A stretch of 42,688 nucleotides of DNA from Bacillota bacterium (GCA_012837385.1 DURH01000041.1:1-42688); one strand, 5' to 3'; counted from the first letter of the stretch, positions 1-8,923 are shown. A program made the numbers and translations. Notes: generated by a model not told the origin, from the sequence alone.

Positions 1-230
1 AGCCTTGCTGTATTATCCGTTTGCCATTTATTGAAACACCAGTTAATGGCAAAACCAAGGGGAAATTTCTCCAAATTACCAGCTATTAATTGAGATTTTC
101 ATCGGTGCAGAGCGGTGAGCGCAATTGCAGGACATCGGGCCATCGATCCAGAATTTACTATGCTTGGGTGAGAGCCTAGCCGGGGGAGTAGGGACAGCGC
201 CTCAAGGGAACAATAACCTGTCCTGGACTT
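1..230. other. Gene-free window edge
   Basis: No convincing coding region, RNA gene or repeat is visible here. It lies downstream of the minus-strand glycosyltransferase, whose stop codon is at 231–233. No hairpin with a T-run was recognised, so I cannot name a terminator. Confidence 0.5.
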
Positions 231-1238
231 TTAGGGAATTCTGCTGAGGCCCTGGACCACGGCTTTGTACACAGCTGCTGTTTTTTTTGCCATTTCTTCG
301 CTGGACAGATTAGTAACGGCGTAGCTGCGTCCCCAGTTCTGGAGTTTCTTCAACCGATGGGGGCGGTGGAGAAGAGTATGGAGATCGTATTTTAGGTCGG
401 CGAGATCAAAGCGCTCCAAATTGCCGCTGAAATCAAAATCATCCTGTTTGACCAGCTGGGGAGCGATTAGTCCGTCATAGGCCTGCTGCATCAGAAACAC
501 CGCGTTTCCGCAGCTGAGGGCCTCCCGAGCTGTACGGCCGCAGGCGGCAACCAGGCCTGACTGCTGCAAGTGGGGCACAAGGTTAACCTGCCAGGGTATG
601 TACTTGGTGCCTGGGAGATTGGGATTCCAGTTGGAGATGATCTTGAGGGGAGTGCCCACAATCGCGGCATTCGCTTCCACCAAGTATTTTAGAGGTTCCA
701 GGCGCCTTTTTTCCAGGCGGCCCACATACAAAAGGGCTTTGCGGGGCCCCTTCTGGCCCGGCGGTGGAGTGAACACGTCGGTGTCGATGCCGTTGGGGAT
801 AATGTGGGTTTTGTGGCTGTACGCGCTGAGCTCGGCTGCCACCTTTGGGCCAATGGCAATAATCGCGCTGGCGGAGTCCAGATACCTGCGAAAACGGGCT
901 TGGCCAAAACCCAGGCCGTGGCAGGTGACAACATAGGGGATGTTGAGCCGGGAGGACAGTACCTGGGCGTTCTGGAAGAGAGTGGAACTCTGGGCATGGA
1001 TGACGTTGGGCTTCCACAGACGGCACTGGATGGTCAAACCCTGGATGTTCAGACCATGGGAAAAGGAAATGCCGTTCTTGACAAGGGTGGGCGCATAGTC
1101 ACTCCAGAACAACCTGGAGTGTATAGTCCCAAAAGCAATATGGGGAAGCATCCGCATCTTTTGGAGCTGTTTGGCCAGTTCTAGGACATGGGTGGTTTGG
1201 CCGCTTAAGAAGAAGTCAGATAACAGCAATACTTTCAA
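231..1238 (-). CDS. GT4-type glycosyltransferase
   Basis: Predicted cytosolic or membrane-peripheral glycosyltransferase of the GT-B fold, 335 aa. The N-terminus (MKVLLLSDFFLSGQTTHVLE) is a Rossmann strand followed by the glycine/threonine acceptor loop typical of GT4 enzymes. The middle has a TCHGLG segment and an IPNGIDTDVF motif, characteristic of family 4 linkers. The second half has YVGRLEKRR, the strand that opens the nucleotide-sugar domain, and an E-containing segment TAREALSCGNAVFLM near the place of the EX7E motif. It is shorter than most GT4 enzymes (about 370–400 aa), mainly in the C-terminal half. It is transcribed divergently from the phosphate transporter. The acceptor and sugar cannot be read from sequence; cell-envelope polysaccharide or glycolipid synthesis is the usual role. 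Confidence 0.8.
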   Translation of the reverse strand: MKVLLLSDFFLSGQTTHVLELAKQLQKMRMLPHIAFGTIHSRLFWSDYAPTLVKNGISFSHGLNIQGLTIQCRLWKPNVIHAQSSTLFQNAQVLSSRLNIPYVVTCHGLGFGQARFRRYLDSASAIIAIGPKVAAELSAYSHKTHIIPNGIDTDVFTPPPGQKGPRKALLYVGRLEKRRLEPLKYLVEANAAIVGTPLKIISNWNPNLPGTKYIPWQVNLVPHLQQSGLVAACGRTAREALSCGNAVFLMQQAYDGLIAPQLVKQDDFDFSGNLERFDLADLKYDLHTLLHRPHRLKKLQNWGRSYAVTNLSSEEMAKKTAAVYKAVVQGLSRIP

Positions 1239-1321
1239 GCCTCATCCCCCCAAGTTCCGCTTCTACATAATTTATGCGTCCCCTGGGAAAGGGTACTACG
1301 CTTAGTGAGGAGTTGCCGATA

Positions 1322-2938
1322 ATGAGTTCTTGGATCACGGTGCTGGTGAATCTGTTCGGTGGCTTGGGCATTTTCTTCTTGGGAATGCAGCTGATGTCTG
1401 ACGGTCTGCAGAAAGCCGCGGGTGAACGGATGCGGCGTATTTTGGAGTTGTTTACCTCTAGGCCCTTTACAGCGGTTTTGACTGGAGCGGGGGTAACAGC
1501 GGTGCTGCAGTCTAGTTCGACCGTTACCGTGATGATCGTGGGTTTTGTCAATTCTGGTTTGATGAACCTCACCCAGGCCCTGGGTACGATCATGGGATCC
1601 AATATTGGTACCACAATTACTGCTCAAATCGTGTCGTTTGACATCTATGTTCTTGCTTTTCCCCTGATCGGTGTAGGGGCTCTCCTTTACTTCTTTTCGA
1701 AAAAGAGGTTCCTCCGCTACCTAGGTAAGGTGCTGCTTGGTTTCGGGCTGCTGCTCCTGGGATTGTCTACCATGAGCAGTGCAGTAGATCCTCTTAAGAC
1801 CTACCAGCCTTTCCTGGATCTTCTGGTGCTTTTCGGCCAGCGTCCCCTGCTGGGTATACTGGCGGGAGCAGTTTTCACCGCTATTGTTCAGAGTTCCAGC
1901 GCGACCACGGGTTTAGTTATTGCCTTGGCTTGGCAGGGAATTGTGGATCTGCCCGCGGGCTTGGCCATAGCAGTGGGAGCAAATATCGGTACATGCATAA
2001 CGGCAGTCTTGGCTGGCACCACTGCCGGCACCTCCGCTCGCAGAGCTGCCATAGGACATGTGCTCTTTAATGTGTTCGGTACGGTTTTGTTCGTTATCCT
2101 CCGCAGGCCCTTTGTCAGCCTTGTGGGCGCTACTGGGGCCTCTGTGGCCAGGCAGTTGGCCAATGCTCACACCCTTTTTAACGTCTTTACTACTCTGCTT
2201 GTCTTCCCCTTTCTAAAGCATTTTGTTAGACTGGTTACGGTGCTGGTTCCAGGCAGGGATGAAGTGATCGAACTCAAGCCGAAGTTCCTAGACGACCGTA
2301 TTGTGGAAACGCCAGGGGCGCTTTTTGCTGCCAACCAGGAAGTGCTGCGCATGATCAACCTAGCGGTGGACATGGTGGAGCAGGCCATTTCGGCCTTTAT
2401 CAAGGGCGACAAATCCCTTCTGCACCAAATTGAGCAGAGGGAGCAGGTGGTGAACACCTTGGAGAAAGCCATCACCGCGTACCTGGCCAAGACTAACCAG
2501 AGCTCCATGAATGTGGAGCAGGCGCGGGAAGTAATCAACTTAATGCACATCGTCAATGATGTGGAGAGGATCGGCGATCATGCCATCAACATTGCTGAGT
2601 TGGCTGAGGCCCGAACTGATGGCAATCTGGATCTCAGCGAGGCCGCGGTGGAGGACCTGAACAACATGTCTGGGGAAGTGATGAAGATGTGCAGAGGTGT
2701 GATTGAAGCTCTAACCGAGGATAACTCGGAGCAGGCCAGGGGAATAGTGGCCTTGGATGATCTTGTTGATGATCTGGAGAAGCGCTACAGGGCCAATCAT
2801 ATTCAGCGCCTCAATGAGGGAGTGTGCGATCCAGAGATTGGCGTACTCTTCCTGGACACCATCAGCAACCTGGAACGCGTGGCTGACCATGCCACCAACA
2901 TCGCCGAGGCCGTGGCTGATATCGCTTTCTCCAGGTAG
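1322..2938 (+). CDS. Na+/phosphate cotransporter with PhoU-like tail
   Basis: Inner-membrane Na/Pi cotransporter (NptA/YjbB family), 538 aa. The first ~310 residues hold eight or so hydrophobic helices containing the two inverted repeats of the family. Each repeat has a QSSS signature (QSSSTVTVM and QSSSATTGLV) followed by a GSNIGTT or GANIGTC motif, the substrate and sodium site. The last ~200 residues are a helical PhoU-like domain with repeated hydrophobic/acidic heptads and two ER(I/V)(G/A)DHA(I/T)NIAE motifs. I chose ATG 1322 because GTGAGGAG (1305–1312) is correctly spaced before it; an in-frame ATG at 1274 has no ribosome site. It is followed by IreB after a 101 bp gap. Transport of inorganic phosphate is known for the family; the direction of flux is inference. 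Confidence 0.9.
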   Translation: MSSWITVLVNLFGGLGIFFLGMQLMSDGLQKAAGERMRRILELFTSRPFTAVLTGAGVTAVLQSSSTVTVMIVGFVNSGLMNLTQALGTIMGSNIGTTITAQIVSFDIYVLAFPLIGVGALLYFFSKKRFLRYLGKVLLGFGLLLLGLSTMSSAVDPLKTYQPFLDLLVLFGQRPLLGILAGAVFTAIVQSSSATTGLVIALAWQGIVDLPAGLAIAVGANIGTCITAVLAGTTAGTSARRAAIGHVLFNVFGTVLFVILRRPFVSLVGATGASVARQLANAHTLFNVFTTLLVFPFLKHFVRLVTVLVPGRDEVIELKPKFLDDRIVETPGALFAANQEVLRMINLAVDMVEQAISAFIKGDKSLLHQIEQREQVVNTLEKAITAYLAKTNQSSMNVEQAREVINLMHIVNDVERIGDHAINIAELAEARTDGNLDLSEAAVEDLNNMSGEVMKMCRGVIEALTEDNSEQARGIVALDDLVDDLEKRYRANHIQRLNEGVCDPEIGVLFLDTISNLERVADHATNIAEAVADIAFSR

Positions 2939-3039
2939 AAGCGGTCATGGAGTGGGTTGGAAAGGCGAATACTCTACATGAGTCTTACAACACTGCACGC
3001 GGCTGAGCGGCCAATACACATATTAGGAGGACCATGGTG

Positions 3040-3297
3040 ATGGAAGTATCTGACAAAACGAGACTATTTACAGCCATCGATAAAGAAGCGATAAACACTC
3101 GCGAGATTTTGGCAAAGGTATGGGCAGCACTGGAAGAGAAGGGTTACGAGCCCCTGGATCAGATTGTGGGCTACCTAGTCTCTGGCGATCCCTCGTACAT
3201 AACTGCCCATGACGATGCTCGCAGGCTCATCCAGAAGCTGGAACGCAACGACCTGCTGGAAGAGATTGTGGCTGACTACTTCAAAGGTTTAGTTTAA
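3040..3297 (+). CDS. IreB family regulatory phosphoprotein
   Basis: Small cytosolic protein, 85 aa, of the IreB/UPF0297 family (YrzL in Bacillus). In Enterococcus faecalis IreB is a substrate of the PASTA kinase IreK and influences cell-wall antibiotic tolerance. The family core is intact: [23 protein letters not shown] followed by [19 protein letters not shown]. The N-terminal SDKTRLFT segment carries threonines where the enterococcal protein is phosphorylated. Start: AGGAGG at 3025–3030 suits ATG 3040 (9 nt) or GTG 3037 better than ATG 3034 (3 nt). The next gene, murA, makes the first committed peptidoglycan precursor and starts 12 nt downstream. That pairing fits a role in envelope control, although the usual partner ruvX is absent. 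Confidence 0.9.
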   Translation: MEVSDKTRLFTAIDKEAINTREILAKVWAALEEKGYEPLDQIVGYLVSGDPSYITAHDDARRLIQKLERNDLLEEIVADYFKGLV

Positions 3298-3309
3298 GGA
3301 GGGGTTTCC

Positions 3310-4560
3310 GTGTCGCGATTAATAGTCGAAGGTGGTAGGCCCCTCCGCGGGTCAGTTGAGATCAGCGGGGCGAAGAACAGCGCCCTGGCCATTGTAGTAG
3401 CAGCTGCCCTGGCCACAGAGGGCGAGTGTGTTTTAGATAATATTCCTCGAGGCAGTGATGTGGCCACCATTTGTCAGATCCTCCAGGATTTGGGGGCCGA
3501 AGTCTGGTACGATGATCAGGATCGCCTGCATGTCAAGGGACAGAACCTCCATAAACACCAGGCTTCCTACGACCTGGTGCGCAGAATGCGGGCTTCATTT
3601 TACAGCGCCGGTTTACTCTTAGCCCGCCTAGGCAGGGCGGAAGTACCCCTGCCCGGAGGATGCGCTATAGGGTCTAGGCCAGTGGACTATCATATCAAGG
3701 GTTTTTCTCAGCTGGGTGCAGACGTGACTATCGAGCATGGTTACATGAAGGCGGAGGCTGGGAGGCTGAAGGGCTCTCACATCTACATCAATCGCGCCAG
3801 TGTGGGCACCACCATCAATTTGATGATCGCCGCTTCTCTGGCTGAGGGTACAACTGTGCTGGAGAATGCCGCCAAGGAACCGGAAGTTGTGGATCTGGCC
3901 ATTTTCCTCAACGGCATGGGGGCTAAGGTGCGCGGTGCTGGTACGGACAGCATCCGCATTGAAGGAGTGGAAACCCTGCGGGGTATAGAGTATTCCATCA
4001 TACCTGACCGCATTGAAGCGGGTACCTTTATGCTGGCTGCTGCCATCACCGGGGGAGATATTGTCCTGAAGAGCGTGGTGGCGGAACACTTGCGCGTGCC
4101 CATTGTCAAGCTGGAGGAAGCTGGTGTGACCATAACCAGAGGCGATAACGAACTGCATGTGGTGGCACCGAATCGCCTCCAGGCAGTGGATGTGGAGACA
4201 CTGCCCTATCCCGGTTTTCCAACTGATCTGCAGCAGCCCTTTGTGGCTGCCATGTGCGTAGCAGAAGGCACCAGCGTGATCAGGGAGACCATTTTTGACC
4301 GTTTCCGCTATGTTGATGAACTGCGTAGAATGGGCGCAGATATCAAGACAGAGCAGAACACCGCCATTGTGCGCGGCGTTCCCCAGCTGACTGGTGCCCC
4401 CGTGGAGATTACTGATCTCAGGGCCGGGGCTGCCCTGGCTATCGCCGCCTTAGCGGCACAGGGGCGCACTGAGCTCTACGGAGTGGAGATCCTGGATCGG
4501 GGCTATGAGTTCTTCGAAGACAAACTGCGGCAGCTGGGCGCGCAGATCTACCGCGAGTAG
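3310..4560 (+). CDS. murA: UDP-N-acetylglucosamine 1-carboxyvinyltransferase
   Basis: Cytosolic EPSP-synthase-fold enzyme that transfers enolpyruvate from phosphoenolpyruvate to UDP-GlcNAc, the first step of peptidoglycan synthesis. It is 416 aa, the normal length. Visible active-site elements are K22 in SGAKNSALA and the catalytic cysteine C118 in LPGGCAIGSRPVD (equivalent to E. coli Cys115). Because the cysteine is present, fosfomycin sensitivity would be expected. The acidic residue in the FPTDLQQP loop corresponds to the E. coli Asp305 region. The start is GTG 3310 behind an AAGGAGG-type site at 3296–3302. It is probably co-transcribed with the IreB gene and ends at a clear terminator (4579–4600). 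Confidence 0.96.
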   Translation: MSRLIVEGGRPLRGSVEISGAKNSALAIVVAAALATEGECVLDNIPRGSDVATICQILQDLGAEVWYDDQDRLHVKGQNLHKHQASYDLVRRMRASFYSAGLLLARLGRAEVPLPGGCAIGSRPVDYHIKGFSQLGADVTIEHGYMKAEAGRLKGSHIYINRASVGTTINLMIAASLAEGTTVLENAAKEPEVVDLAIFLNGMGAKVRGAGTDSIRIEGVETLRGIEYSIIPDRIEAGTFMLAAAITGGDIVLKSVVAEHLRVPIVKLEEAGVTITRGDNELHVVAPNRLQAVDVETLPYPGFPTDLQQPFVAAMCVAEGTSVIRETIFDRFRYVDELRRMGADIKTEQNTAIVRGVPQLTGAPVEITDLRAGAALAIAALAAQGRTELYGVEILDRGYEFFEDKLRQLGAQIYRE

Positions 4561-4578
4561 TCCATCAGTTCCGCACTT

Positions 4579-4600
4579 AGGGCCGCAAGGCCCTTTTTTT
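4579..4600 (+). terminator. Intrinsic terminator after murA
   Basis: Six-base-pair stem AGGGCC (4579–4584) / GGCCCT (4589–4594) with a GCAA tetraloop, followed by seven T residues (4594–4600). It separates the IreB–murA unit from dnaE. Confidence 0.9.
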
Positions 4601-4663
4601 GACGGGATTACAGGAATTTCTCAGCATGAACAGAACATCTGAACTGAGATGGGGGTGAGTGCT

Positions 4664-7576
4664 TTGTCTGTGCAACTCTATACACACAGTGATTATTCCC
4701 TCCTCGAATCAGTGCTCACCGTGGAAGAGCTGGTGAAGCAGGCTGCCAGCCTCGGTTATGAAGCGCTGGCCCTCACTGATCACAACAGCACCGCAGGCCA
4801 CTGGGAACTGGAGCGCTGCTGCCGCGAGGCTGGCCTCAAACCTATTTTCGGTCTGGACGTGGACGTTGACTTCGGAGAGCCGGGAACAACAGCCCAGGTG
4901 GTGGTCTTGGCGCTAGACCAGGTAGGGTACAGGAATCTACTGCGTTTTGCGTCGCAACAGATCCCCGTGCCCAGTGTGATGCTGCCTGAGTTTAAAACTG
5001 GCCTGGCCATTTTGGAGGGAGGCAGTACAGGACAGCTAACCAAACTCGTGAGCACCGGGCGAATTCGTGAGGCTCAGGCCCTGCATACCTGGTATACAGA
5101 GGAGTTTGGCTCCGCCTATTTCCTCCGCTGGGAAAGGGAGCAGGATGGTCAGTTGAGAGATGTCCTTCCTGGGTCCAGCTTCGTGCTCTGCCAGGACGTG
5201 CGCTGCGCGGATCCCGCTTCCATCGAAACGCTGGAGATTCTGGCGAAGATCAAAGGAGGCGTCCCCTCGATTCCTCCTTACCCCATGCTGAGCTGGCAGG
5301 ATCTCGTGGAGAGACTTGCCGTTCCCAAGGAGGTAATCGCCTCCACCTTGGAATTAGCAGAGCGCTGCCAGGTACAGCTGCCTAGAGACAGCATGCTGCC
5401 TGCTCACCCAGGCGGAGAGAGCCTGACGGACCTGGCTTGGCGAGGCGCCAAGCTGCGCTATGGGGAGCTCACTGCTCAGGTCAAGGAGAGACTGGAATAT
5501 GAGCTGGACATCATTGAGAAGCTGGGATTCTCCGACTATTTCCTCATCGTTGCTGACCTAGTTCAGTTCGCCAGAGGCGCTGGTATTCCAGTTGGTCCAG
5601 GGCGCGGCAGCGCCGCAGGGAGCCTGGTGGCCTATGTTCTGGGCATTACTGAAGTGGATCCCCTGGCTTGGGGACTGGTCTTTGAGCGTTTTCTCAACCC
5701 TGAGCGCAGAAGCAAGCCCGATATCGATGTGGACTTCTGCTACGAACGGCGCACCGAAGTTCTGAACTATGCTGCGGAGCGTTTCGGCCGTGACCATGTG
5801 GCCCAAATCGGCACCTATGGCATCTTTGGCCCCAAGGCGGCGGCGCAGGAAGTAGAGCGGGCTTTAGGCGAAAAAAACCCGAGGGCGGCGGCTGAGATCC
5901 AGCCCTTGAAAAGGCATCGGGCGACCCACGCGGCTGGAATCATTGTGACCAAGGGGCCTGTGCAGGATGTGACCGCGGTGTACACTGACCGGGACCTGCC
6001 TGTGACCCATTACGATATGTATGCCCTGGAAGACTTGGGGGCTTGGAAAATCGACATCCTGGGGCTGAGGACGCTGACTCTGCTGCGCAGGATGGAGGAA
6101 GAGGTTCAGAAAAGGGAGCGGGAGTTCTCCCTAAAGAACATACCCCTCGATGATCACCGCACCTTGGAACTACTGGGCCAGGGGCGCACTTTAGGGATCT
6201 TCCAGCTGGAGAGTGCCTTGTTCCAGGATCTGCTCCGCCAGCTCCAGCCCAAATCCTTTGCAGATATCGCGGCCCTGCTGGCCCTGGGCAGGCCTGGGCC
6301 TCTAAGCATGTTCCGGGAGTTTGCAGCCAGGCGGGAGAACCCCAGCAGAATCACTTATCTCCACCCTGAGCTGCGGGAGATTTTAGGCGAGACATATGGC
6401 TTAATCCTCTATCAGGAACAGGTGATGACCATCGCCCACCGTCTAGGAGGCCTTTCCTTAGGCGAGGCCGATCTACTGCGCCGGGCTTTAGGCAAAGATG
6501 ATGCCCAGGCGATCAAGCAGTGGCAAGACTGTTTCCTTAAGGGGGCCCAGGAGAGGGGCTTAAGCGCGGCAGATGCCCGGAAACTCTTTGGCAGCATTGT
6601 TCAGTTCAGCGGCTATGCCTTCAACAAAGCCCATTCCGTGAGCTATGCTTTGCTCTCCTGGCGGGCGGCTTTCCTCAAAGCACATTATCCAGAGGTGTTT
6701 TTTACGGTGCTGCTTAATCAGGGCAGTGCAGGGAAAGGGCAGAACGAGCTCTTAGCTGAAGCTCAAGCCCTGAAGGTGCAGGTTCTGAGACCAAGTGTGC
6801 TCTATTCTGAGGCGCAGGCAGCTCTAGAAGGGAAGGCTTTGCGGCTGGGGCTTACAGCCAGCAGACAGCTGCCGCCTTACACTGCCCAGCAGATTGTGGA
6901 GAAGCGCCAGCGCCATCGCTGGACTAGTTTTGCCCAGTTTAGGGCAGGGTTGAAACTAGAACCGAAGCAGCTGGAGACGCTGATCCTGATGGGAGCAGCA
7001 GATGACTTTGGTGACCGCAATCAGCACCTGAAGGCGCTGGGTTTGAGCACAAAACAGCACCTGGAGCTTTTGAGGCTGGAGAAGGAGCTTCTAGGTGGCT
7101 ATGTGAGCTCCCACCCCTGCAGCCCCTTTCTGCCCTTGGTAGGTCAGCTGAAGGGAGAATTGGAGGCCGCGGTGGGCGAGGTAGTGGAGCTGAAGGCCGG
7201 GGGCAGGACCTGTCAAGGTGAGCTGGACACGCCTCAAGGGCAGCTCAGTTTTCATGGGCAGCTGGAAGCCTTACACGGTGTCCAGAGCGGCGGCCGGGTG
7301 GCTTTGTTTGGATCCTTTAAAGCCGGTGAGCTGGAAGCCCAGTGGGGCCTGCCCTTAGGGCCCATTTTGTTGATTACGCCTCAGCCAGAGCAGCTGGAGA
7401 CCATCAAAGGGATCCTGGGAGCGCAAAAAGGAATGCTGCCCACCATTTTGCTGTTTGGAGAAGCGTACCATCTACTGCCCCAGGAATTTTGGGTGCAGGC
7501 AGCAGCGGTGGACGGTTCCTTAGCAGAAGTTGGGATTGTTTACACCTGGTTCGATCCCTGGAAAGAGCATGGATGA
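4664..7576 (+). CDS. dnaE: DNA polymerase III alpha subunit, short DnaE type
   Basis: C-family replicative DNA polymerase, 970 aa, markedly shorter than Bacillus DnaE (about 1115 aa). Order: PHP domain (~1–200), palm with GPGRGSAAGS and the catalytic PDIDVDF (D355, D357), third carboxylate in IDILGLRTLT (D464), fingers, HhH region (~710–790), and an OB-like fold at the end. The PHP entry motif reads LYTHSDYS, lacking the first histidine of the HxH pair of metal-binding PHP domains, so metal-dependent proofreading is unlikely; Bacillus DnaE shows the same loss. Between QEVERAL and HRATHAAG only ~16 residues remain where relatives have ~55–65, so much of the thumb is missing. Start: GGGGGTGA (4651–4658) precedes TTG 4664, which gives an N-terminus matching Bacillus DnaE; an in-frame ATG at 4649 overlaps that site and is the alternative. 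Confidence 0.93.
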   Translation: MSVQLYTHSDYSLLESVLTVEELVKQAASLGYEALALTDHNSTAGHWELERCCREAGLKPIFGLDVDVDFGEPGTTAQVVVLALDQVGYRNLLRFASQQIPVPSVMLPEFKTGLAILEGGSTGQLTKLVSTGRIREAQALHTWYTEEFGSAYFLRWEREQDGQLRDVLPGSSFVLCQDVRCADPASIETLEILAKIKGGVPSIPPYPMLSWQDLVERLAVPKEVIASTLELAERCQVQLPRDSMLPAHPGGESLTDLAWRGAKLRYGELTAQVKERLEYELDIIEKLGFSDYFLIVADLVQFARGAGIPVGPGRGSAAGSLVAYVLGITEVDPLAWGLVFERFLNPERRSKPDIDVDFCYERRTEVLNYAAERFGRDHVAQIGTYGIFGPKAAAQEVERALGEKNPRAAAEIQPLKRHRATHAAGIIVTKGPVQDVTAVYTDRDLPVTHYDMYALEDLGAWKIDILGLRTLTLLRRMEEEVQKREREFSLKNIPLDDHRTLELLGQGRTLGIFQLESALFQDLLRQLQPKSFADIAALLALGRPGPLSMFREFAARRENPSRITYLHPELREILGETYGLILYQEQVMTIAHRLGGLSLGEADLLRRALGKDDAQAIKQWQDCFLKGAQERGLSAADARKLFGSIVQFSGYAFNKAHSVSYALLSWRAAFLKAHYPEVFFTVLLNQGSAGKGQNELLAEAQALKVQVLRPSVLYSEAQAALEGKALRLGLTASRQLPPYTAQQIVEKRQRHRWTSFAQFRAGLKLEPKQLETLILMGAADDFGDRNQHLKALGLSTKQHLELLRLEKELLGGYVSSHPCSPFLPLVGQLKGELEAAVGEVVELKAGGRTCQGELDTPQGQLSFHGQLEALHGVQSGGRVALFGSFKAGELEAQWGLPLGPILLITPQPEQLETIKGILGAQKGMLPTILLFGEAYHLLPQEFWVQAAAVDGSLAEVGIVYTWFDPWKEHG

Positions 7577-7629
7577 GGGCAGGGGTCTAGGATTGGGTAT
7601 GGAACTTAACAGTAAGGGAGGTGTCGGCA

Positions 7630-7845
7630 GTGGCAGCAGGAGATGATTTCATTATGGTTAAGGCCCTGGAGGATGGCGTGACCATCATCGGCTTGACCAG
7701 GGGGGCTAGCACCAAGTTTCACCATACCGAGAAGCTTGACAAAGGGGAGATTCTGATTGCCCAGTTTACAGAACACACTTCCGCGATTAAAATAAGGGGG
7801 AAAGCAAGGGTTTTCACTGGCTTAGGAGAAGCTGAGTCAGAGTAA
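7630..7845 (+). CDS. mtrB: Tryptophan RNA-binding attenuation protein (TRAP)
   Basis: Homologue of Bacillus TRAP, 71 aa, which assembles as an 11-mer ring, binds tryptophan between subunits and wraps RNA with repeated GAG/UAG triplets to attenuate trp genes. Identity to Bacillus is very high through VKALEDGVTIIGLTRG, STKFHHTEKLDKGE and AQFTEHTSAIKIRG. The RNA-contacting residues corresponding to Bacillus K37, K56 and R58 (EK-LDKG, AIK-I-R) are all present. The tryptophan-site threonine, aspartate and glutamine positions (LTRG, LDKG, QFTEHT) are also kept. Start: GGGAGGTG (7616–7623) fits GTG 7630; GTG 7621 lies inside that site. No trp gene or anti-TRAP gene is in the window; the gene sits between dnaE and the acetyl-CoA carboxylase genes, so its targets must be elsewhere. 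Confidence 0.95.
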   Translation: MAAGDDFIMVKALEDGVTIIGLTRGASTKFHHTEKLDKGEILIAQFTEHTSAIKIRGKARVFTGLGEAESE

Positions 7846-7865
7846 GTAAAGGAGGACCATTGACC

Positions 7866-8063
7866 ATGTGGAAAGTGGTGTACATTGCCCCCAACCGGCC
7901 TATAGCAGAAATGCTGCAGGGGTTGTTACGGGACGGCGGAATTCTTACCATGCTTCGTCCCATAGGTGCACCGCATTTGGGGGATTCCGCCAGTATAGAA
8001 ATACTCGTACCAGAATCCGAAGTAGAAGAGGCCAATGAGATCATTGCGGCTTCCTTTGGCTAA
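7866..8063 (+). CDS. Small DUF2007-like protein
   Basis: Protein of 65 aa, MWKVVYIAPNRPIAEMLQ then GGILTMLRPIG and IEILVPESEVEEANEII. This alternating strand–helix–strand pattern resembles small DUF2007 ('putative signal transducing') proteins, which have a ferredoxin-like fold and no established biochemical role. AAAGGAGG (7848–7855) precedes it; ATG 7866 (10 nt) was preferred to TTG 7860 (4 nt). It lies 20 nt after mtrB and 11 nt before accD, so it is almost certainly co-transcribed with them. Similar short ORFs precede accD in some clostridia as far as I recall; a function in fatty acid synthesis is not established. Confidence 0.75.
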   Translation: MWKVVYIAPNRPIAEMLQGLLRDGGILTMLRPIGAPHLGDSASIEILVPESEVEEANEIIAASFG

Positions 8064-8074
8064 GGTTGATTGTG

Positions 8075-8917
8075 ATGCTCAACGTTTTCAAGGGCAAGCC
8101 CAAGTACATGACTGTTAAACCGGAGATTGGCAAGCAGAAGGAATTTCCAGAGAATCTGTGGACACGCTGTGATGGCTGTGGCAAGGTGATCTACAACAAG
8201 GAGCTGGACAAATCAGGGTATCTCTGCCCCGAGTGCGGCTACCACTTCAGAGTTGGATCCGCTCAGCGTCTGGCCATGCTGGTGGATAAGGGTAGTTTCG
8301 TACCCTTTTCTCCTCTAGTGGCTTCCAATCCCCTGGATTTTCCTGGATATGAAGATAAAGTCATTAAGGCCAAGGAGAAGACTGGGCTGGACGATGCCGC
8401 CTTGGTGGGAAAAGCGGCCATAGACGGCAGAGAGTGCATACTGGCCATTCTCGATTTTTCTTTTATGGGCGGCAGTATGGGTTCAGTTGTCGGCGAACAG
8501 CTGACCAGGGCTTTTGAGAGGGCCACTGCGGAGCGCCTGCCTGTTGTGGTGTTTTCAGGGGGCGGCGGAGGAGCCCGCATGCAAGAGGGCATCTTCAGCC
8601 TGATGCAGATGGCCAAGACGGCCCAAGCAGTGGGCAAGCACAGCCGAGCAGGACTCTTGTTTATCTCCGTGCTCACGCATCCCACCATGGGAGGAGTGTA
8701 CGCCAGTTTTGCTTCCTTGGGGGATATCATCTTGGCCGAACCTGGAGCGCTGATCGGGTTTGCCGGGCCGAGAATCGTGGAAGAGACTACCCGCCAAAAA
8801 CTGCCCAGTGGTTTCCAAACCGCTGAATACGCGCTGGAGCACGGCATGCTTGACGCTATCGTACCCCGGCCGCAGATGGCCCAGTACGTGAGCCGGCTTT
8901 TGGCCTGGCACAGGTAG
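8075..8917 (+). CDS. accD: Acetyl-CoA carboxylase carboxyltransferase subunit beta
   Basis: Cytosolic beta subunit of the carboxyltransferase that moves CO2 from biotin to acetyl-CoA, giving malonyl-CoA for fatty acid synthesis. It is 280 aa. The N-terminus carries the four-cysteine zinc ribbon (CDGCGKVIY … YLCPECGYHF). The crotonase-fold core shows the glycine-rich FSGGGGGARMQEG oxyanion segment and THPTMGGVYASFASLGD. ATG 8075 gives an MLxxF start like Bacillus AccD; in-frame TTG 8066 and GTG 8072 are alternatives and the ribosome site is weak. accA follows within a few bases, as expected for subunits needed in equal amounts. Confidence 0.96.
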   Translation: MLNVFKGKPKYMTVKPEIGKQKEFPENLWTRCDGCGKVIYNKELDKSGYLCPECGYHFRVGSAQRLAMLVDKGSFVPFSPLVASNPLDFPGYEDKVIKAKEKTGLDDAALVGKAAIDGRECILAILDFSFMGGSMGSVVGEQLTRAFERATAERLPVVVFSGGGGGARMQEGIFSLMQMAKTAQAVGKHSRAGLLFISVLTHPTMGGVYASFASLGDIILAEPGALIGFAGPRIVEETTRQKLPSGFQTAEYALEHGMLDAIVPRPQMAQYVSRLLAWHR

Positions 8918-8923
8918 GTGAGG

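Noticed and set aside
583-1184. Overlapping long open frames on both strands in the glycosyltransferase region
   Set aside because: They are shadow frames of the GT4 gene, with no ribosome sites or recognisable motifs.
7561-7630. TRAP-binding site in the mtrB leader (several GAG/TAG triplets)
   Set aside because: The triplets are spaced irregularly (6–20 nt) rather than 2–3 nt apart, and too few are present.
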